Part shown: piece by piece, positions 58,560 to 64,000 of the stretch | Layout: each line of letters opens with the position of its first letter | Position numbering within the stretch: the stretch's first letter is position 1 | Assembly: GCA_020442165.1 (NCBI GenBank) | Contig: JAGRKV010000051.1 | Coordinates: forward strand, 310,001 to 374,000 | Reading direction: 5' to 3' | From: Hyphomicrobiaceae bacterium | GTDB taxonomy: Bacteria; Pseudomonadota; Alphaproteobacteria; Rhizobiales; Hyphomicrobiaceae | Length of the DNA: 64,000 nt | The notes under the pieces: generated by a model | What the model was told of the DNA's origin: nothing | The model's input: only the letters and a program-made list of their open reading frames with translations | Database searches by the model: none | Program-made: the position numbers and the translations under genes

Positions 58560-58870
58560 CCTCCGGACCGCGCCTTACCCGGCTAGGAGCAAGGACTTGA
58601 GTTCAGGTCTTTCGCACTGCATTACGCAGCGAGAGCAACCTCAGCATAGTTGTCATTGGCAACTATTCTGGATGGTCCGATAACGGTGGAACCATACCGG
58701 GCGAAAACACACCCTTTACACCTTCGTCGATGCTGGTTCGCCCCCATCAGCAGCCCACTCGGCCGATTCCGGCCAGATAGATGCGTAGTGCCCAATGGGC
58801 TGATGGTGGAGGCGCCGGGTACTGCCCCCGGGTCCGATCGGCTTATTCCGATGGCCATTTATCGCCATAT
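58560..58870 (-). ncRNA. ssrA: Transfer-messenger RNA, permuted two-piece form
   Basis: Read on the minus strand, an acceptor piece (about 58870-58804) carries a T-arm-like segment and ends CGCCTCCACCA. A spacer of 58 bases follows (58803-58746), then the coding piece starts GGGGGCGAACCAGCATCGAC at 58745. Its first seven bases pair with CGCCTCC of the acceptor, including a G3-U wobble, the alanine-tRNA identity element. The tag frame GCC AAT GAC AAC TAT ... GCG TAA ends at 58622 and encodes ANDNYAEVALAA. This order, 3' half before 5' half, is the permuted alphaproteobacterial arrangement. The outer ends are approximate. Confidence 0.92.
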
Positions 58871-59075
58871 CCGGATTGCTCCGGCAGCCTCAATATATGC
58901 CCTACGAGCGTGAAAAAAAAGTGCCACACTGCGGGATAGAGGTCACAGCTCATTGGATATGCGAATAGATGCTATTCGGCGGCATGGGTTCAATGCGCTT
59001 CGGCATCAGGAGCCCGCATTTTTCCGGCAACAGCGACCATCGCCTGACGTACCCGGCGTGACCCGGAACCGTTCG

Positions 59076-59846
59076 TTACAGGCTTTCTCCATCAGTGGCG
59101 ATGTGAAGTATGCGACCGCAGTGCTTGCAGTGTACCGCGTCCGTATCGTGACGCTTGAGTCCGCAATCGGGACATTCGTAGTTGACGTGCGGCGGTCGGA
59201 AAATGGTCTGCACTAGCCGCAGGAAGAGCGAGACACCGATCAAGAGGATGATGATCGACAGGAGACGGCCGCTGGTCCCCTCCAGTGTGATGTCGCCGAA
59301 ACCAGTCGTCGTGAGCGCGGTGACAGTGAAATACAGGGCATCGATATAGTTGGTGATCTTGGGGTTGGTGCGAACCTGGAAGACGTACACCAGTGCGGTC
59401 ATTACGAAGATGAATACCGCGAGATTGACGATCGACTGGATGACCTCCTCGTTGCGGCGGAAGAAGGTAAATTCCGTCCTGAGGTCGGCGAGCACCCGGT
59501 AGGACCTTAGCAGGCGAAGTGCTCGGAGGACCCGCAGGAAGAGAAAGCTTTCCATCACTGTTGGGAGCAGCAACGTAACGATGACGACGAGATCGGCCCA
59601 GGTTGCAAGCTGGCGCAGCAAAGCGAGCGGTTTGGGGGCTATCAGGAAACGGGCGGCAAGATCGGCGATGATGAAAAGCGCGATTGCCGCATCAACCCAA
59701 TAGATCCAGGGTTCATCGCGCATGAGCGATGATGCGATGAAGAACAGGATGGTGATGACGTCAAAAGCGAGAATGGCAAACCGGAAGGCGCGCGCTGTGA
59801 CGTCGTGGCCATGGTAGAGGTGGTAGAGCTTTTTCCTCAGCGCCAT
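59076..59846 (-). CDS. Voltage-gated-like potassium channel with zinc ribbon
   Basis: A 256-residue channel subunit. Segments S1-S3 are followed by an S4 with regularly spaced Arg (105, 108, 111, 114, 117 in LRVLRALRLLRSYR). The pore loop has TTTGFGD at 179-185 as the K+ selectivity filter, and S6 ends near 215. The cytoplasmic tail carries a zinc ribbon, C225-x2-C228 and C240-x2-C243, an uncommon ending for a Kv-type channel. Confidence 0.88.
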   Translation of the reverse strand: MALRKKLYHLYHGHDVTARAFRFAILAFDVITILFFIASSLMRDEPWIYWVDAAIALFIIADLAARFLIAPKPLALLRQLATWADLVVIVTLLLPTVMESFLFLRVLRALRLLRSYRVLADLRTEFTFFRRNEEVIQSIVNLAVFIFVMTALVYVFQVRTNPKITNYIDALYFTVTALTTTGFGDITLEGTSGRLLSIIILLIGVSLFLRLVQTIFRPPHVNYECPDCGLKRHDTDAVHCKHCGRILHIATDGESL

Positions 59847-60087
59847 CTCGCTTAGCCCTCATTGCGGCGCGGCACCGCGCGTTGTGTTCCAGGTGGCATC
59901 CAATCGGGGCCACGTTGCCCGATTCGCGGCATTTGTGCCTGTCTTGGAGGCTTCAGGTGGAGACCAGCCGGCGGGATGTGTCAATCGAGGGCAAGCGGCA
60001 TGGTGGACGGGTAAGCGCTATGGACAGCAAATCAGCGCGACACGGTGCGTTTCGTGAACCTGTCTGGGATTGCGCGGGTTTGATGCG

Positions 60088-60861
60088 ATGAATGGCGCCG
60101 CGTCAAGCCGCAAGCAAGATCCACCTGACCCCGGTGGCGGGGTCGAAGCCGATGCTAGGAATGGAGGATGGCCCTGGTATCTGGCCGTTGTCATGGGGGT
60201 GGGGATCGTCGTTGTGTCAATCGCCGCGGCGGAACTGGGGCGGCAGGCTCTGGTGGCTTCCGGCGTGCCCGAAATTCCGTGGGGTGTGCTTGGTGCCGTC
60301 GCCATGAGCCAGGTGGCCGGGGCTAGCGCCGTCTGGCTTGCTGCCGGATGGCGCGGCGAGAGCCGGACGAACGCTTTGTTGTTGAGCGCGCCCCTGCAGG
60401 GGCCGCGCGCCTATATCAAGGCATTTTTGGTTCTGGCGGTCGCCGCAAGCATTGCCGGGGCAGTGACGTGGTTTTTGTGGCCCGACGCGGTGGCGGGCGA
60501 TCTTGCCGCCTTTGCCGGGCTCATCCGGTCGGAGGCCTGGTGGCTGGCTTTGCTGGTCATCGCGGTGGGTGCGCCGTTGATGGAGGAATTGCTGTTTCGC
60601 GGGTTCCTGTTACCCGCGCTGGCGCGCAGCGGCATTGGATTTGCCGGTGCGGCGGTTGTGACTTCGGCGGCATGGGCGGTGATGCATGCGGGCTATTCGA
60701 TGGCCGGTCTGGCGGAGGTGTTCCTGATCGGCCTTTATTTTTCCTGGCTGATTAAGAAGACCGGCAGTCTGCGGGTGCCGCTCTTCTGTCACGCCATATA
60801 CAACCTGAGCGTTATTTTACTGCTGCTGGTTGTGGATATCCCGGTGGTGACGCCACGTTGA
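60088..60861 (+). CDS. CPBP intramembrane metalloprotease
   Basis: A 257-residue polytopic protein of the CPBP (CAAX protease and bacteriocin-processing, Abi) family. The catalytic motifs are E166-E167-x3-R171 in MEELLFRGFL, H200 in VMHAGYS, and H235-x3-N239 in CHAIYN. About seven membrane segments are visible. The ATG at 60088 was chosen; 60070 is in frame upstream. Substrates of such stand-alone bacterial members are unknown. Confidence 0.87.
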   Translation: MNGAASSRKQDPPDPGGGVEADARNGGWPWYLAVVMGVGIVVVSIAAAELGRQALVASGVPEIPWGVLGAVAMSQVAGASAVWLAAGWRGESRTNALLLSAPLQGPRAYIKAFLVLAVAASIAGAVTWFLWPDAVAGDLAAFAGLIRSEAWWLALLVIAVGAPLMEELLFRGFLLPALARSGIGFAGAAVVTSAAWAVMHAGYSMAGLAEVFLIGLYFSWLIKKTGSLRVPLFCHAIYNLSVILLLLVVDIPVVTPR

Positions 60862-60991
60862 AGCGGGATGGTGGGGATCGCTCCCGTGTTCGGTCTGGTG
60901 TTCGGTCTAGTGTCCGGTTTTAGTGCTCTACACCAAGAATCGCGCAAAAGAGGCTCCCAGGCTGTCGTGTGCGATGAGACGGAAGCTATCG

Positions 60992-61786
60992 ATGCAGCAA
61001 TATCTCGATCTCCTGCGCCATGTGCGCGACCACGGCGCCGAGAAGCACGACCGGACGGGTACGGGCACGCGGTCGGTGTTCGGCTACCAGATGCGCTTCG
61101 ATCTGGGCGCGGGTTTTCCGCTGCTGACGACCAAGAAACTGCACATCAAGTCGATCGTGCACGAGCTGATCTGGTTTCTGGCTGGTGACACCAACATCGA
61201 CTATCTGAAGCGGAACGGGGTTTCGATCTGGGACGAGTGGGCGGACGGCAACGGCAATCTTGGGCCGGTATATGGCAAGCAGTGGCGATCGTGGGCCGCT
61301 CCTGATGGACGCACGATCGATCAGATCACCAAGACGCTCGAACTCTTACAGCGCGATCCAGATAGCCGCCGCATCATCGTTTCGGCTTGGAACCCTGCCG
61401 ACATTCCACAAATGGCGCTGGCACCGTGTCACTGCCTGTTCCAATTCTACGTCGCTGACGGCAAGCTATCGTGTCAGCTCTATCAGCGTTCGGCCGACAT
61501 TTTTCTGGGAGTACCTTTCAACATCGCGTCATACGCGCTGTTGACGCACATGATGGCTCAGGTGACGGGGCTGGGCGTGGGCGATTTCGTGCATACGTTT
61601 GGCGACGCGCACATTTATCTCAACCACCTGGAACAGGTCGAATTGCAGCTTTCCCGGGCACCGCGCGCCTTGCCGCGGCTGCATATCAATCCGGATGTGA
61701 CCTCGCTCTTCGATTTCCGTTTCGAGGACTTCCGGATTGAGGATTATGAGCCCTATCCGCACATCAAGGCGCCGGTGGCTGTTTAG
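60992..61786 (+). CDS. thyA: Thymidylate synthase
   Basis: Enzyme of 264 residues, the same length as the E. coli protein, that methylates dUMP to dTMP using methylene-tetrahydrofolate. The nucleophile Cys146 is in [11 protein letters not shown], and [11 protein letters not shown], the dUMP-binding [19 protein letters not shown] and HIYLNHLEQ are conserved. The ATG at 60992 follows GGAAG; 60974 is an upstream alternative. FolA, which regenerates its folate cofactor, lies 0.7 kb downstream. Confidence 0.96.
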   Translation: MQQYLDLLRHVRDHGAEKHDRTGTGTRSVFGYQMRFDLGAGFPLLTTKKLHIKSIVHELIWFLAGDTNIDYLKRNGVSIWDEWADGNGNLGPVYGKQWRSWAAPDGRTIDQITKTLELLQRDPDSRRIIVSAWNPADIPQMALAPCHCLFQFYVADGKLSCQLYQRSADIFLGVPFNIASYALLTHMMAQVTGLGVGDFVHTFGDAHIYLNHLEQVELQLSRAPRALPRLHINPDVTSLFDFRFEDFRIEDYEPYPHIKAPVAV

Positions 61787-61915
61787 CTGACAACATTGCG
61801 GACGGTCCGAATTCCGCCTGCGTCGTCATGTTGGATTGCGGCTACGGGCGGCGAAGCCCTATCGCTTATCCAGCGGCCACGTTCCGGTCTTCATGTTGCG
61901 CGAGGCAGTATAATA

Positions 61916-62350
61916 GTGCCCAGGCTCCGCCCCATCGCGCGTTCGTCGCGGATGTCCGCAATCGTTCTTTCGGCACTTGTGGCGCTGCCGCTTTCCGGTT
62001 GCCAGTCGCAACCCAAGGACGTGGCAGCGGGCCTTACGGATTCGCAATCGATTGCCATCGACACACCTGGCGCCCCTGGTGCGCAGTGCTCGCTGAAATC
62101 GGTCGTCGTGGGGCATGTCACCGTTACGACACCGGCCCACATCGAGGTCGACCGCAGCCCCGAGATCATCGTCGTGCTCTGCCGCAAGGCTTGCTACCTC
62201 GACGCTTCTGCTATGATTGCAAGCGAAGGCCAGCGCCGCGCCGACGGATCGGTCGTCTACAGTTATCCGGCAGAAACGAAGGTGCAGATGACTGCGGCGG
62301 GAAGCTGCAACGCACCGTCTTCGCCAGGGGGCGGTGCTTCTCCGCTTTAG
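61916..62350 (+). CDS. Hypothetical lipoprotein
   Basis: A 144-residue protein between thyA and folA. An Arg-rich start and hydrophobic core (MSAIVLSALVALPLSGC) end in the lipobox LSGC, so it should be lipidated. The mature part includes APGAQCSLKSVVVGHVTVTT and PEIIVVLCRKACYLDAS; Cys-rich, no family recognised. The GTG at 61916 is preceded by GAGG; an ATG at 61952 is possible but would leave a short n-region. Confidence 0.65.
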   Translation: MPRLRPIARSSRMSAIVLSALVALPLSGCQSQPKDVAAGLTDSQSIAIDTPGAPGAQCSLKSVVVGHVTVTTPAHIEVDRSPEIIVVLCRKACYLDASAMIASEGQRRADGSVVYSYPAETKVQMTAAGSCNAPSSPGGGASPL

Positions 62351-62355
62351 ATCGT

Positions 62356-62450
62356 GTTCACTTGTACTAGATCTGGGAACACGCTTTATCTCTTTGTCTT
62401 AAGCATGTTTTTCACGCTGAACCGCTGCACACGTCAGCTAAACATGCTGT
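62356..62450 (+). repeat. Dispersed intergenic repeat A, copy 3
   Basis: About 95 bases matching 57718-57812. The right half can fold through GCATGTTT (62403-62410) and AAACATGC (62440-62447). It lies directly after the lipoprotein gene. Confidence 0.75.
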
Positions 62451-62527
62451 AGGCTTGCGCTTGGCTGGTCATCATCGTACGGGCGCATAAGGTTCATGTT
62501 TTCCTCAAAGGTCCAGCGGATTGCGCC

Positions 62528-63070
62528 ATGCCCGAGACCGTCGTCGCCCTCATCGTTGCCGTCGCACGCAATGGCGTCATCGGACGCAATGGCGATCTGC
62601 CGTGGCGTCTGTCGTCCGACCTCAAGCTGTTTCGGCGGCTGACCATGGGTAAGCCGATCATCATGGGGCGGCGGACATGGGATACGCTGCACAGGAAGCC
62701 TCTCGACGGCCGAGACAACATCGTTGTTACGCGGGACCGATCGTTTCGTCCTGCCGGTGCAACTGTTGTCCATTCCATAAAGGATGCCATCGAAGCTGGC
62801 CGGAAGGCCGCCGCAGCAGGGGGTGCTGAAGAGATCATGGTGATTGGCGGAGCTGAGATCTACAGGGCCGCTCTGCCTTGTGCGGGCCGGCTTTACTGGA
62901 CCGAGGTTGATGCTGATCCCGAGGGCGACACCCACTTCCCGGCAACGGATCGGTCAGCCTGGCGCGAAGTCCGCCGGGAGGACATCCCACGCGGGGGCAA
63001 GGACGAATATGAAGCCCGGCTTGTGGTTTTGGACCGGATGGAGCCTCCAGCTAGCGGATGCCGAGGCTGA
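62528..63070 (+). CDS. folA: Dihydrofolate reductase
   Basis: NADPH-dependent enzyme of 180 residues that regenerates tetrahydrofolate for ThyA. Motifs: IVAVARNGVIGRNGDLPWRL, the active-site loop PIIMGRRTWDTL, NIVVTRD and the cofactor-binding EIMVIGGAEIY. The acidic residue at the catalytic site is in DLKLFRRLT. The last residues (PPASGCRG) are unconserved, so the stop could be read as family-variable. Confidence 0.95.
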   Translation: MPETVVALIVAVARNGVIGRNGDLPWRLSSDLKLFRRLTMGKPIIMGRRTWDTLHRKPLDGRDNIVVTRDRSFRPAGATVVHSIKDAIEAGRKAAAAGGAEEIMVIGGAEIYRAALPCAGRLYWTEVDADPEGDTHFPATDRSAWREVRREDIPRGGKDEYEARLVVLDRMEPPASGCRG

Positions 63071-63394
63071 ACCGGTGCGGCGAATGCCGTGGAATGGACA
63101 TGCCCGCGTCTGTGCTCAATTTTTCAAGCCCATGAAAGGGAAGCGCTTTCTGGCTTGTTTGCCATTGGGCGCCGGGGCCGTCTTGAACACGTTCAAAGCA
63201 TTACCAATCTAGCATGGTGAGGTTTGCATGGCATCTAGCGCTGCCCTATAAGCGTGCGAACCTTCCGTGAGGGATGCGGCTCACCTGCTCGCGCCCTTTT
63301 TCCGCTGCTGCCGGTCTGCGCGGCGCGGATTTCTTGGCTATTTGATTATGCCCGGCATCCCAGTCGGGCGGAGCAAACGAAAGATACTTCACAT
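63071..63394. other. 324-base gap before hflK
   Basis: No gene is supported. A perfect inverted repeat TTGAACACGTTCAA (63183-63196) may be an operator. The rest shows nothing distinct. Confidence 0.35.
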
Positions 63395-64000
63395 ATGCCC
63401 TGGAACAATCAGAACGGTGGCGGCGGCTGGAAAAGCGGCGGTGGCGGCGGTGGCGGCGGCGGACCGTGGGGACAGGGTCCATGGGGCCAGAACCAGGGCG
63501 GCGGCGGGCAAGGCGGCGGTCAGCAGCCGGACCTGGAAGAGATTTTGAAGCGCGGCCAGGATCGCATGAAGCAGGTGATGCGTGGCGGCGGCGGCGGGCT
63601 GCCGGGCTGGCTGACCGGACTTGTCGTCCTTGGCGCCATAGCGGCGGTGGCTTTCTTCGCTTTCACGTTCAGGGTCGAGTCTTATGAGAAGGGCGTCGTG
63701 CTGCGCTTCGGCCAGGTGAACCGCACTGTCGAGCCTGGCCTGCACCTGCGTTATCCCTCACCGATCGAGGAGGTCCGCAAGCCCGAGGTCCAGCGCCAGA
63801 AGAAGGTGGAAATCGGCTTCCGCACGCTCGGCTCGCGCGGCAGCGTTGCCACGCGGGACGTTCCCGAAGAGAGCCTGATGCTGACGGGCGACGAGAACAT
63901 CGTCGACATCGATTTCGTCGTGCTGTGGATCATTGATAATGCGGAGAACTATCTGTTCAAGCTGCAGAACCCCGACGAGACGGTGCGGGCGGTTTCGGAA
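63395..64000 (+). CDS. hflK: FtsH protease modulator HflK (partial)
   Basis: The first 202 residues; the gene runs off the window. HflK forms, with HflC, the SPFH-domain complex that surrounds the membrane protease FtsH. A Gly/Gln/Trp-rich cytoplasmic N-terminus (WGQGPWGQNQGGGGQGGGQQ) with PDLEEILKRGQDRMKQV precedes the membrane segment (WLTGLVVLGAIAAVAFFAF). The start of the SPFH domain follows (VESYEKGVVLRFGQV, TGDENIVDIDFVVLW). The ATG at 63395 gives an open frame to the window end. Confidence 0.95.
   Translation, partial: MPWNNQNGGGGWKSGGGGGGGGGPWGQGPWGQNQGGGGQGGGQQPDLEEILKRGQDRMKQVMRGGGGGLPGWLTGLVVLGAIAAVAFFAFTFRVESYEKGVVLRFGQVNRTVEPGLHLRYPSPIEEVRKPEVQRQKKVEIGFRTLGSRGSVATRDVPEESLMLTGDENIVDIDFVVLWIIDNAENYLFKLQNPDETVRAVSE

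Noticed and set aside
58622..58858. Minus-strand 78-codon ORF ending ANDNYAEVALAA
   Set aside because: Not a protein gene: the end is the tmRNA tag and the upstream part is structured RNA with a CCA end.

Overview
The window is a GC-rich chromosomal segment that reads as an alphaproteobacterium of the order Hyphomicrobiales (Rhizobiales). Four things point that way: the dcw gene order, the lpxC-bamD-ligA follow-on, a circularly permuted two-piece tmRNA with the tag ANDNYAEVALAA, and the fumC / DUF4169 / ribbon-helix-helix / sspB / thyA / folA / hflK neighbourhood. I cannot place the genus from sequence alone.

Region 1 (1-20.1 kb) is the division and cell wall (dcw) cluster, all on the plus strand: ftsL, ftsI, murE, murF, mraY, murD, ftsW, murG, murC, murB, [insertion], ddl, ftsQ, ftsA, ftsZ. 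It makes UDP-MurNAc-pentapeptide, lipid I and lipid II, the septal SEDS-transpeptidase pair and the Z-ring. lpxC (lipid A) and bamD (outer-membrane assembly) follow, then an Mpo1/DUF962-like membrane protein and ligA.

The most interesting part is the insertion between murB and ddl (about 12.75-14.87 kb). It holds a retron-type reverse transcriptase (YADD, variant motifs HAQAH and VAG), a leader directly upstream with three tight hairpins that is a candidate msr-msd RNA, and a divergent gene for an HNH-type nuclease. Together they look like a retron-like defence module with an unusual divergent HNH partner, parked inside one of the most conserved bacterial gene clusters.

Region 2 (25.8-42.8 kb) is mixed: a Clp_N/DUF4332 fusion, a CapA-like phosphoesterase, an aminopeptidase P, a DUF1127-like small protein, prmA, a DUF3754/TMEM143-like protein, a large repeat protein with C-terminal membrane segments, a membrane-anchored J-domain protein, a tandem universal stress protein, pcm, and a Gly/Tyr-rich secreted protein resembling sulfur globule proteins. 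Region 3 (42.9-53.3 kb) has uvrD, three tandem DUF3592 paralogues, a CLC chloride channel and a large AsmA-family protein.

Region 4 (53.3-64 kb) has DUF4169 and ribbon-helix-helix proteins, a small secreted Cys protein, an isoprenylcysteine-methyltransferase-like protein, fumC, sspB next to ssrA (tmRNA), a Kv-like channel with a C-terminal zinc ribbon, a CPBP protease, thyA, a lipoprotein, folA and the start of hflK, which runs off the window. ThyA and FolA form the dTMP/folate pair. SspB and tmRNA form the ribosome-rescue/ClpXP delivery pair.

Two families of dispersed intergenic repeats are visible, one with three copies (one of them in the retron-like leader) and one with two. No tRNA, rRNA, CRISPR array, transposase gene or prophage was found.
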